DNA of 64,000 bases, taken from the NCBI RefSeq assembly GCF_000287055.2, contig NZ_AJYQ02000089.1, forward strand, positions 113,880 to 177,879. The letters run 5' to 3'. Made by a program: the position numbers and the translations under genes. The stretch comes from Vibrio genomosp. F10 str. ZF-129. GTDB lineage: Bacteria; Pseudomonadota; Gammaproteobacteria; Enterobacterales; Vibrionaceae. Position 1 is the stretch's first letter, and every line of letters starts with the position of its first letter. The notes beneath the pieces were generated by a model. It worked only from the letters and a program-made list of their open reading frames with translations. It did not search any database and was not told where the DNA came from. Below, piece after piece: positions 17,606-25,998 of the stretch.

Positions 17606-19009
17606 ATGAAAGAAACTGCTTTTCGATGGATCGATAAATATCTCATCCACTTAAAAATTCAAGAAAAATTCTACCTACTTTTGATTCTCCCGTTACTTGC
17701 TCTTGGTATCCTAACGCTTGTTTTAGACAATGCTTCAGACACAATGCTCGATAACCTTTATCAGGAAGAGCTTGTTTTGATGAAAAGCTTCATCGAAGAA
17801 GGAAACCTGTCTAAGCAGCAAATAGATCAAATCATCGCGAGCTCAGAAAGTATTTCATTCGGTTCAGGTGAAGGCTCCATTCGTGTTCTAAACGGCGCCT
17901 ATTCTCTCGCTGCATCGCATGATGTGAATATTTGGAACTCAATGAGCACCTTACAAATTGGACTTATTGCCCTGACCATACTCGTTATGGCTATCGGTGT
18001 TTATTACATCATGACGTTCATCGGTGGTGCTATGTTCACAATGAATAAAGCACTATCGACGTTGGCAGATGGTGATCTCACTCAACGTATGAATTTTTTT
18101 CTGGTACGCGATGAGTTCAGTACCATCGCGATCACCATAGACAAATTGGCTGATCGAGAGCAAAAAATGGTGGCATCCATTCAAGAGTCAATTGCATTGA
18201 TGCAACAAATCAGCTCAGATTTAAACCAGTCAACTCAGCAAAGCTCAGAATTATCGAATGTTCAGCAAGAACACTTAAACTCTTTGGCGAGCGCTACCGA
18301 AGAGATGGCGTGTTCTATTCGAGAGGTGGCAAGCTTAGCTCAGGATTCCAGTAACCAGACGGAAGAAGCTCAAAGCGTCGCGCAGCAAGGACAAGGAAAG
18401 GTTTCAAATACCCTTAGCTCTATTTCTAACCTTGCTAACGAAGTTCGCTCAGCCTCAGAAGCCGTTGAGGAGTTAGATTCCAATGCAGCTAAAATCGACG
18501 AAGTGGTCATGGCCATTAACGGTATTTCTGAACAAACCAATCTTCTTGCGCTGAATGCAGCCATTGAAGCCGCTCGTGCTGGTGAACAAGGCCGTGGGTT
18601 TGCGGTAGTGGCTGATGAAGTACGAGCGTTAGCTGGGCGTACTCAGCAAGCGACTGTTGAGATCCAGTCGATGATAGAAGCTCTGCAAAAAAACAGCCAG
18701 TCATTGACTAAGTTGATGAACGTAACCGTGCACAATGCGGAAGAAGGCCAGAGCCTGATGGCTGAAGTCAATCAAGAAATTGGGGATCTTGCCGACCGAA
18801 ATCAGTCGATCTCTAATTCCAGTATTCAAATAGCCACTGCCGCAGAGCAGCAAGGCGCAGTCGCCGATAATATTGCTTCAAGCGTTGAGGAAGTTAGAAC
18901 CCAGGCCGATAACGTTTGTAAACTGATCAGCTCTACTACGGGTAATATTGAACAGCTGCGTCAACAAAGTAATAATATGGAGAACCTTCTTACTGGACTA
19001 AAAGCATAA
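17606..19009 (+). CDS. Methyl-accepting chemotaxis protein
   Basis: 467 residues from ATG 17606; an upstream TTG at 17576 is possible, and neither has a strong ribosome site. Layout: membrane helix ([19 protein letters not shown]), a short periplasmic part of about 80 residues with no recognised ligand domain, second helix ([19 protein letters not shown]), HAMP region, then a long coiled-coil signalling domain. The hairpin tip is intact: [39 protein letters not shown]. There is no C-terminal CheR-docking pentapeptide (it ends LTGLKA). The ligand is unknown; the small sensor part suggests a signal near the membrane. Confidence 0.92.
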   Translation: MKETAFRWIDKYLIHLKIQEKFYLLLILPLLALGILTLVLDNASDTMLDNLYQEELVLMKSFIEEGNLSKQQIDQIIASSESISFGSGEGSIRVLNGAYSLAASHDVNIWNSMSTLQIGLIALTILVMAIGVYYIMTFIGGAMFTMNKALSTLADGDLTQRMNFFLVRDEFSTIAITIDKLADREQKMVASIQESIALMQQISSDLNQSTQQSSELSNVQQEHLNSLASATEEMACSIREVASLAQDSSNQTEEAQSVAQQGQGKVSNTLSSISNLANEVRSASEAVEELDSNAAKIDEVVMAINGISEQTNLLALNAAIEAARAGEQGRGFAVVADEVRALAGRTQQATVEIQSMIEALQKNSQSLTKLMNVTVHNAEEGQSLMAEVNQEIGDLADRNQSISNSSIQIATAAEQQGAVADNIASSVEEVRTQADNVCKLISSTTGNIEQLRQQSNNMENLLTGLKA

Positions 19010-19029
19010 GCCCAGTAAAAACTAACTCA

Positions 19030-19055
19030 CTAGGCGAATCGTGTGACTCGCCTAG
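19030..19055 (+). terminator. Hairpin after the chemoreceptor gene
   Basis: CTAGGCGA pairs perfectly with TCGCCTAG across a 10-base loop, 20 bp past the stop. No U-run follows, so it may only weakly terminate. Confidence 0.5.
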
Positions 19056-19303
19056 CCATCCTTATTTCTTAGCTTGTAGTCTAGGCAGTGACTCCATTGC
19101 CCCCACCTTTGCATTTGTCCACCAGTAATGGCGTTAGTCAAACTAGACCACTCCTACAAAATGAGCAATAGGGAAAAGTTTGATCCTATTTTTCCTACTA
19201 CTGGCTGTTCGAGTAAGTACGCCGCGCCTACTGCCAACCAAAGGAGCCTCTCAAGAGGATTAAAATTACGACTCAGAAAATACTGTGTGGCCTGTTCGAA
19301 AGA
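19056..19303. other. Non-coding stretch between core genes and the helicase/nuclease cassette
   Basis: I see no convincing gene. On the minus strand a short frame ends WWTNAKVGAMESLPRLQAKK-stop at about 19069, with an in-frame stop just upstream of it. It could be the remnant of a gene end, but I cannot name it. A CCTCTCAAGAGG palindrome lies at 19250-19261. This would be the left boundary of the accessory cassette. Confidence 0.4.
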
Positions 19304-20998
19304 TTATAGCCATTCGTTGATTAGTAAGCGGCTTTTGACGCCTCTAATTTGCAAATTCATCGCCTCAAACACTTCTTCGAAATCACGGCATTGCGGCGAA
19401 ACATTAGGCAAAGATAAGCATGCTTCTTGGAAAAAACGATCCTCACTCGCCGTTCCCAACCAAGCCATTGTCCACCACTCTACAATTCGAGTTTTCGAAT
19501 CCTGCAAACGCTGTTGGCTAGGAACACGATTGCTCTTTTTGTTGTTTTCTGCCGCTGTAGAAGGCAACAAATTCCATCTATCGTTATTGGGCCAATATAC
19601 AAAAGGCAAACAGTGATCGATTTGATACGTTGACTGCAACTTTTGACCACTCCAAACACTCTCGACTCTGCCTTGTTGCTGAGTAATTTGGTCTACTCGT
19701 TTGCGAACAGCACGAGTATCGTGATCTTTCTCTACCCAAACTAAATAATCATAGTAAGTCTGCAAAGAAATATTACGTGCTTGATTGCGACTATACTTTT
19801 GCATCTCCATCACCCACTGGTTAACCACAAGAGGTTCAATCCACGAATGGAATAAACGCAAGCACTCCCATAAACTCTCATCAAGAATAAAATAACCATA
19901 GCTTTCAAAGAAACCTCGGTCTAACACGATGTTTTTCTTCTTACGCTTTGTCTTACGAGTAACAGAAAATACACAATTCTGTTTATCACCGATGTAAGTG
20001 AATTTCACAGGATTTTGGATGATGGTATCGAGTGTATCTTTAAACGTTTCTTGAAGCGCTTTAGCCTCATCACCGACGAAAATGGAACCTACTGCTAAAT
20101 CGTCAACGCCAATATGTTTTAGCTTGTGCCAACCATCTGGCTTTATGAAACCTAACCCCTTATTTGGATTGCTGTTTTGTTGGATATCACCAATATCGAT
20201 CAAGCGCTTAAACTGGCGGATCCAGTACAACGCCACGAGACCGAGTGGAATAGCTACTTTGCCATCGGTTCTGTCGACCACAGAACCAGAGTGAGCATCG
20301 GCAATCCGCAACAGGGTGCGAAGTAGCGCGAGTTTGTAGGTTGCCGCTTTATTGTCATTAACCACAATATGTCGAATTTTCGTCAGATCGCCAGAGCCAT
20401 CATCAGGCAAGCTCATCACCACCGTTTGCCACGTTACATCGTCTCGATTCAATGCGTCTGAATTCATCGATGACACATGTCGAACAATTAACGCAGAGTC
20501 TTTTGCCAGTTGCTCTAGTTCTTCTGCACTAACCTTATATGATTGGCGGGTGTCATTAAAATCACCATGCCTTAGTGAAATGACTAGCCGACCATTCGGT
20601 GCCAACAAATTCGAAAGTTTTCGAAAAGCACGTTCACGATGCGAAGGCGCGACGTGCATCCACACTGCGCTCACTAGAATAAGATCAAAGCGAAAACCCA
20701 AGTTAATCACTTTGTTCAGCGAAGGGAGTGAATCATCGATCCATGTAACATTGGTCCCAGTATGCTCTTGCCCTATCTTGCGCATCGCTTCTGCGGGCTC
20801 AACAGCAAAAACATCGCAATGTTGCTCTTCCATCCAAAGAGCATCTCGGCCAATTCCAGCGCCAACATCCAAGACTCTGTCTTTCGACAACGGCCAGAAT
20901 GCTTTCCACGAACCATGCACAGACTCGAAATTCGTCGCAGTGTATTGCTCGAAGCACTGCTGTGCATTGTTGTCGTAAAAAGAGATTGTTATAGACAT
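19304..20998 (-). CDS. Methyltransferase-HNH endonuclease fusion protein
   Basis: 564 residues from ATG 20998 (an in-frame TTG at 21010 is possible). Residues 1 to about 190: class I SAM methyltransferase with motif I VLDVGAGIGRD, the acidic FAVEPAEAM, and the DLILVSAVWMHV and LLAPNGRLVISLRHG strands. It is of the small-molecule/UbiE-like type and lacks the (D/N)PP(Y/F) motif of DNA amino-methyltransferases. The middle begins NKAATYKLALLRTLLRIAD, a pattern I associate with HNH proteins. Near residue 460 is an HNH-type nuclease core: YQIDHCLPFVYW, NDRWNLLPS, then AAENNKKSNRVPS. It lies downstream of two helicase genes on the same strand, 187 bp away. I infer a role in defence against foreign DNA; no known system is assigned. 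Confidence 0.8.
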   Translation of the reverse strand: MSITISFYDNNAQQCFEQYTATNFESVHGSWKAFWPLSKDRVLDVGAGIGRDALWMEEQHCDVFAVEPAEAMRKIGQEHTGTNVTWIDDSLPSLNKVINLGFRFDLILVSAVWMHVAPSHRERAFRKLSNLLAPNGRLVISLRHGDFNDTRQSYKVSAEELEQLAKDSALIVRHVSSMNSDALNRDDVTWQTVVMSLPDDGSGDLTKIRHIVVNDNKAATYKLALLRTLLRIADAHSGSVVDRTDGKVAIPLGLVALYWIRQFKRLIDIGDIQQNSNPNKGLGFIKPDGWHKLKHIGVDDLAVGSIFVGDEAKALQETFKDTLDTIIQNPVKFTYIGDKQNCVFSVTRKTKRKKKNIVLDRGFFESYGYFILDESLWECLRLFHSWIEPLVVNQWVMEMQKYSRNQARNISLQTYYDYLVWVEKDHDTRAVRKRVDQITQQQGRVESVWSGQKLQSTYQIDHCLPFVYWPNNDRWNLLPSTAAENNKKSNRVPSQQRLQDSKTRIVEWWTMAWLGTASEDRFFQEACLSLPNVSPQCRDFEEVFEAMNLQIRGVKSRLLINEWL

Positions 20999-21185
20999 AT
21001 ATCCAACCAAGACTGAAACTTACCTTGATGATATATGGCTTGGTTGCATAGTGCGAGAAAGCATTAGATTTGAATGACCTTGTGAGAGGTGGATCATGCT
21101 AAATGATAGCCAATTAGATACGTTCAATTTGCTCTAGGCGGTACTTTTCCCAACTCTTAATACTCTAACATTTTAGGGCTTAGTT

Positions 21186-23174
21186 CTAAACTTGAGCGAC
21201 CTTCCCCGTAATTTCAATATGTTTTTCAACGCTAACTGGAAACTCTTCAGTGCTGAAAACTACTAACTTTTGCCCAGCTCTAGTCATTGCCACATAAAGT
21301 TTACGCATTGATTCTTGCAATACTTCCTCTCTTTCCGAATCGCTCAACTCTAGATTCTTAGGCTGGTTAATTATTTGACCACAACCAAGAACAAACACCG
21401 TACCAGACTCCATACCCGTACAACTATTAATATTAAGTAGTCTAATTTTGCTGCCTACGTTATCCGCTAATTCTTTGGAGTTGTTGTAGTTAATGACCTT
21501 ATTTGAACCAATTCGTTTTTCAATGTCTTGCTTTAGCGCCCATGGATTATACTCTGGGCTGCATAAAACCATGATCTGATGAAGAGCGACTGTTCCCGAC
21601 TGGACCAGTACTGCGAGTTCGTTCAGGAACCTCTTTTTCTCATCTTGAGCATTTCGAGAATATATAATTTGAGGTTTGTGTCCTCTTGCCATTTTTTCAT
21701 AGTCAGGCTTCACGTAATCTTCGGGGTTTCCTTCTAGATCATCGAGCAGAGCGTTCGCAGCGACCATTATTTCATAAGTCGTTCTGTAAGAATGATTCAA
21801 GCGCTTAGTGCGCCCTCGAACATTCAAACCTACGCTCTTCCAACTTAAACGGCTTTTTAAGAAACCTTGGTTAGGATCAGCACAAATAAATAATTGTCCC
21901 CCCGGCGTCAATGAGCGTTTAATTAATTGTAACCAAGATGGCGCGAAGAATTGAGCCTCATCAAGCAGTATGTGATCAAACTGTTCAAGAGGTTTGTCTG
22001 ATAGAGCCACTTCCTTGATATATAAACTCGGTAGGTATTTCTTAACCGACGACAACTGAGCAGAAAAATCAATATATAGCTGCCAAATATGTTCTCGCTG
22101 ACTTTTTTGTAGTGCAAACCCACGACCTTGTCGATCGAATTCCAAGTACTCTTCTTTGTCTTTAATCAAATAGTCATTGATGTACTCTAATTCGGACCAA
22201 ATCTGCTCATCTGTTAACGATAGTTGCGTGTAAGCTTCATTTTTATCACTTAAAACGGTCTTCTTTTCTTCTTTCATATGCGCATCGCCAAATACTGGCG
22301 TAACACGCTGATAGCTTTTTCTGTACTGCTTTAATGCAAACGAGTGAAAGGTGGCAATTTCAAGATTATCTGGTTTACCTTTAAGCCAAGTTTCGAACCT
22401 GTATTTAATATCTTCTGTCACTGGTTTATTATGTATCGCAAGAAGCACCTTTTTTTCAGGGTATTTCTTGCAATATAGAGCTGCTCGATTAATCAAAATC
22501 AGGGTTTTTCCACTGCCCGCAACCCCATTTATCAACCTTACAGAAATGTCTTCCTGATCTTCTTCTTCAGAATCAACAGACTCTACCATGTCTAGCCTGG
22601 TAGCCAATTCTTGATCGTAATCTAAAAAAAATGGGAGCAGCTTTGCGGTATTGTCTACGGAGGCTTTTCCTCGACGAGTACTACACTGCGCGGGAATAAC
22701 CGACTCTGGAAAAAACGTGCGCTTGATTCGTGAATGTGAGTCGATTGTGAACTCGGTTAGTGCGGCGTGGATTAGCTTTTCACCACGCTCAATAAACGTT
22801 TTATTCTCAATTATTTGTACATAATCAGAGAAAGAACTATTAACTTGGAGAGAACCGTCAATTTGGAAAGTAATTTCTTCTTCCACAATCATATTATCGA
22901 CGACAGCTAGATACTGAATAGGCTTCAAACCTAACGTCAACATCGACTCATTAAACTTCAACAATTTAGAAAGACTAATACTATCTGGTTTCTCTGAATG
23001 GACTCCAACAAACACCCAACTATTGCAAGGCCCCTCAATAATACAAGGAGCAACTTGTAAAGCCTCTAATAATGACTCACGAATAAAAAATTCGTCATTG
23101 AGTTTATTGAATACCTTTTTGAAATGACGTCGATGCTTGCGATCTAAGCCTGTAATCGTATCTATATGTGCCAT
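21186..23174 (-). CDS. UvrD/Rep-like superfamily 1 helicase
   Basis: 662 residues. Walker A NGVAGSGKT near residue 217, an ATFHSFAL segment (motif Ia region), Walker B HILLDEAQFF near 405, motif III-like FICADPNQGF, motif IV LNHSYRTT, and motif VI YVAMTRAGQKLVVF near the end, all typical of UvrD/Rep-type SF1A proteins. The N-terminal 200 residues are unlike UvrD and unrecognised (possible nuclease or targeting domain; not shown). Its ATG overlaps the stop of the upstream helicase gene by one base (TAATG), so translation is probably coupled. Most likely acts on DNA together with the neighbouring helicase and nuclease. Confidence 0.85.
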   Translation of the reverse strand: MAHIDTITGLDRKHRRHFKKVFNKLNDEFFIRESLLEALQVAPCIIEGPCNSWVFVGVHSEKPDSISLSKLLKFNESMLTLGLKPIQYLAVVDNMIVEEEITFQIDGSLQVNSSFSDYVQIIENKTFIERGEKLIHAALTEFTIDSHSRIKRTFFPESVIPAQCSTRRGKASVDNTAKLLPFFLDYDQELATRLDMVESVDSEEEDQEDISVRLINGVAGSGKTLILINRAALYCKKYPEKKVLLAIHNKPVTEDIKYRFETWLKGKPDNLEIATFHSFALKQYRKSYQRVTPVFGDAHMKEEKKTVLSDKNEAYTQLSLTDEQIWSELEYINDYLIKDKEEYLEFDRQGRGFALQKSQREHIWQLYIDFSAQLSSVKKYLPSLYIKEVALSDKPLEQFDHILLDEAQFFAPSWLQLIKRSLTPGGQLFICADPNQGFLKSRLSWKSVGLNVRGRTKRLNHSYRTTYEIMVAANALLDDLEGNPEDYVKPDYEKMARGHKPQIIYSRNAQDEKKRFLNELAVLVQSGTVALHQIMVLCSPEYNPWALKQDIEKRIGSNKVINYNNSKELADNVGSKIRLLNINSCTGMESGTVFVLGCGQIINQPKNLELSDSEREEVLQESMRKLYVAMTRAGQKLVVFSTEEFPVSVEKHIEITGKVAQV

Positions 23175-24904
23175 TAATCTACTTCCACCTTATAGCAGTG
23201 ACGAACCAGCGATTTATAATCTTCAATGTTTTTCCGCACCTTAGGATCATCCACCTGTTGCAACATGCCTTCTGGTATTTCGGGGCCTACAATAACCAAC
23301 TTAGTCTGGGGTCTAGTAATGGCGACATTGAGACGTTCTGCTTGGAAAAAGAATTCAGCGATAGCGCTAATGTATTGCGGATCTGAGGAGCAGAATGAAA
23401 CTATAATCATTTCCCGCTCTTGGCCTTGCATCCTTTCCACGGTATCCGTTACGACTAATTTCGCTCCAAATATCCCCAACTTATCCTGAAGACAAGACTT
23501 TAAAGCTCTAGCATGACCCCGGAACGGTGTAACGACACCTATCTCTTCAGCAGATAAACCCGCTTCAACAGCCGCGGTTATCAAATCGGCCACTAACGCC
23601 GCTTCTTTTCTATTTACACTTCGAGCATTGATCCCTGGAGTTTTAACAAATACAGAAGGTCGATCGTTAGAAAGGATATCGGAATACTTGTGAGGTTTTT
23701 TAGGTAGAGAAAACGATGACAGCGTTGGTGATCTTTTCGATTCTAATTCGCCCTTGTAATAACAGTTACTAGGCCATTCAGTTAGGGCTGGAGACATGCG
23801 ATAAGTTTGGCTTAACATTACCGAAACCTTTTCATTGCCAAGAATCATCTTAGAGAAAGCCGAACTGTCCTCAAAAACGGATTGAGAAAGTATCACAGGA
23901 GGAAGCTGCTTATGATCCCCAACGAATACAAATCGACACCCTTTTCTCATTGCCATTAACGCCAATGGAACGGTAATTTGGCTGGCTTCGTCAAAAATAA
24001 TAGTGTCAAATGTAAAGCTTTCAAGCCGCTCACTACAGGTAGCAAAAGGTGTTGCACCAATCACATACCCGGTATCCGGTATATCTTCCCATTTTGATGC
24101 GTATTCAAAATGCTTAACCTTGTCACTCAGTGATTTCTTACCGCCACTCGCACAAATTTTTGCAACAGGAACCCCTTCCTCTACAATTTTGTTGAGTGCA
24201 TTATTAATCGCCATATGGGTATGAGAAGTCATGAAAACTCTCTGTCCTGCCTCGACAAGAAGCTTAGCGATAATACTAATAACTTTTGTTTTACCCGTTC
24301 CAGGAGGGCCTTGAATACACGCTAAGTATTTAGATGCGACACCAATCCCGACAGCATCACTCTGCTTTTCATTTAACCCACGAGATTCGGCATAATCAGC
24401 AGCTTCATCAAAATCTTCATCATAAATCGCTTCTGTATTTAATTGTCCGGAAAGCATAGGAAGCAGTACGTCTCTGCCGACTTTCGATGTTGCTACATCA
24501 GCCAAAGCTTTATCATAAAACGGTTTCAAGTCCATGCCTGCGGGGTCGGCATAACAACCTTCACTTAGTTGTGGAAGTAAGCTTTGATCTACTTTGACTT
24601 TGAGCAGCCACTCTCCCTCGCTTTCAGCCTCAATCGTTACTTGGTCAAAGACCTTATGATCACTTGGTTCACCAAGGTGCAAGCAAATCATGTCGCCTTC
24701 TCTAAAGCGTGATTCGTTATCGCCTAATACGACTTCCAGATGATTAGAGCCGGAATACCTTACTGACTCTATTCGTTGAGTTTCGCCTTTTAATAGTTTT
24801 TCTTTTAAAGGTTTCTTCCAAGTTTCTAGAAGATTTTCTATGCCAGCGTCGTGTTCTGCATACACAAAAGCTTGCAGTTCTTTTAATACAGGAGTGAGTT
24901 CCAT
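23174..24904 (-). CDS. Upf1/Dna2-like superfamily 1B helicase
   Basis: 576 residues. An N-terminal part of about 170 residues, beta-rich (ESVRYSGSNHLEVVLGD), resembles the barrel found in front of IGHMBP2/Upf1-type helicases. The motor has Walker A GPPGTGKT (199-206), Walker B IIFDEASQ (DEAS 305-308), motif III GDHKQLPPV (329-337), motif IV LSQTYRM, motif V ERMQGQEREMIIVSF, and motif VI RLNVAITRPQTKLVIVG. SF1B enzymes of this type move 5' to 3' on RNA or DNA. It is the first gene of the cassette and overlaps the next by one base. No nuclease domain is visible in it. Confidence 0.87.
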   Translation of the reverse strand: MELTPVLKELQAFVYAEHDAGIENLLETWKKPLKEKLLKGETQRIESVRYSGSNHLEVVLGDNESRFREGDMICLHLGEPSDHKVFDQVTIEAESEGEWLLKVKVDQSLLPQLSEGCYADPAGMDLKPFYDKALADVATSKVGRDVLLPMLSGQLNTEAIYDEDFDEAADYAESRGLNEKQSDAVGIGVASKYLACIQGPPGTGKTKVISIIAKLLVEAGQRVFMTSHTHMAINNALNKIVEEGVPVAKICASGGKKSLSDKVKHFEYASKWEDIPDTGYVIGATPFATCSERLESFTFDTIIFDEASQITVPLALMAMRKGCRFVFVGDHKQLPPVILSQSVFEDSSAFSKMILGNEKVSVMLSQTYRMSPALTEWPSNCYYKGELESKRSPTLSSFSLPKKPHKYSDILSNDRPSVFVKTPGINARSVNRKEAALVADLITAAVEAGLSAEEIGVVTPFRGHARALKSCLQDKLGIFGAKLVVTDTVERMQGQEREMIIVSFCSSDPQYISAIAEFFFQAERLNVAITRPQTKLVIVGPEIPEGMLQQVDDPKVRKNIEDYKSLVRHCYKVEVD

Positions 24905-25385
24905 CTAGCCTACCAACGTGAATCTGTACTCAAAAATGAGAATATTCATCAATACGAATAATATTACCTTATTTTTTGAACGGTCATCACGTCAACTACC
25001 CACTTCCCAAACTGTTAGTTACATCTCTTACTAGACGCAGATCATCACTTAAATTTACTGTATTTCATTGTACAACTGTGCAAAAAGGCTATTTATCATT
25101 TAGTAATACGGTGGCTATTCAATGTATTACAACAATACGAATCTAAATTGTGCAGCCCCTTATTTATAATTATTGAACATTCATCGATAAATCAGAATTT
25201 CAAGTTCTCTATGTCCTAAGCAACTATGCCACTACATCCGAACCTCTGAAGTAACCTCGAAACAGCTCAATATTTAAAAGACTACTTCAGAGGTGACTTT
25301 AAACGGTGGATTTTACAACACATCATGGGATCTCTTGGGACCCATAAATGGCTAAGAGCCTGATAAACCAAGGAATTTAAGACAC
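24905..25385. other. AT-rich spacer between the cassette and tRNA-Val
   Basis: No gene found. It must hold the promoter of the helicase operon on the minus strand. It includes an imperfect stem GTAATAC/GTATTAC (about 25102-25129) and the larger inverted repeat listed separately. No integrase, transposase or clear direct repeat of the tRNA end was seen. Confidence 0.6.
25242..25294. repeat. Perfect 12-bp inverted repeat with 29-bp spacer
   Basis: ACCTCTGAAGTA (25242-25253) and TACTTCAGAGGT (25283-25294) are exact reverse complements. It sits between the tRNA-Val terminator and the helicase operon. There is no U-run. It could be an operator, a recombination remnant, or a termination-like structure. 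Confidence 0.7.
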
Positions 25386-25409
25386 AAAAAAGCCCACACT
25401 AGGTGGGCT
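25386..25409 (-). terminator. Terminator of tRNA-Val
   Basis: AGCCCAC and GTGGGCT pair around a 5-base loop. On the minus strand it ends in a T run, 14 bp past the tRNA 3' end. Confidence 0.85.
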
Positions 25410-25422
25410 CTTTCGTATAATG

Positions 25423-25499
25423 TGGTGCCCGCTACTGGACTCGAACCAGTGACACCTTGCATGTCATGCAAGTACTCTAACCAACTGAGCTAAGCGGGC
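25423..25499 (-). tRNA. tRNA-Val (anticodon GAC)
   Basis: A 77-nt cloverleaf can be drawn: acceptor GCCCGCT/AGCGGGC, discriminator A with encoded CCA, D arm with AGTTGGTTA, anticodon stem CTTGC/GCAAG around loop ATGACAT (anticodon GAC, reading GUC valine codons), and T arm ACTGG-TTCGAGT-CCAGT. The 3' end faces the helicase/nuclease cassette, the usual side for island insertion. Confidence 0.96.
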
Positions 25500-25998
25500 A
25501 TGCTTCACAAATCAATGTTAATCAAGATGTTACTTGAACTAACCTTTGCCTTGAGAACGAGGAAGATATTAACTATTCATTTGGCATGCGTCAACTGTGA
25601 TATCGTATTTTTTATCGCAAACACGTTCGTTTGCCTACTTACTCAGCAAGTTGATTAACATCTCGTCACTCTCATGCCGTCGACCTTTGTTATCGTCAAT
25701 GAATCTGAAGCTTAAATTGTTCCACATTGGCAAAACAATCGCGGATTTACTAATGGACAAGAAATATCAGGATCAGTGAGGTACACAGTTTCTGCTCAGT
25801 TTTGTTCATTTTTCGTGTTATTTTTCTTGCACATAGATATAAATCCAATTGCAAATCACCCTTTCTGCTTAGCAGAATGAATGCATTTCAATACACGTCA
25901 CAAAAATGTGATATACATTCCAATACTAATTGCATATACCTTTAAAGTAACTATCATTCAGATTCGATCGAATAAAGATAAAACTGCTAGGAACCTTC
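25500..25998. other. Intergenic region, nothing clearly identified
   Basis: AT-rich, divergent between tRNA-Val and the diguanylate cyclase gene. It should contain both promoters. A small open frame at 25597-25779 has no ribosome site or homologue I know, and I do not count it as a gene. Confidence 0.5.

Noticed and set aside
19196..19215. CTACTGG shared between the left boundary of the cassette and the tRNA-Val 3' region
   Set aside because: Only seven bases match before it breaks down, so it is not credible as an attachment-site repeat.
19128..19616. Plus-strand open frame of 162 codons
   Set aside because: It runs antisense through the C-terminal end of the MTase-HNH gene, and has no ribosome site or recognisable product.
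19304..20998. Calling the fusion protein a type II restriction-modification enzyme
   Set aside because: The methyltransferase part lacks the catalytic (D/N)PP(Y/F) of amino-methyltransferases and the PC motif of C5 enzymes.
25921..25998. CRP site before the diguanylate cyclase (TCACA and TGTGA near 25900)
   Set aside because: The half-sites are in the wrong order (TCACA-N4-TGTGA) and spacing for CRP.
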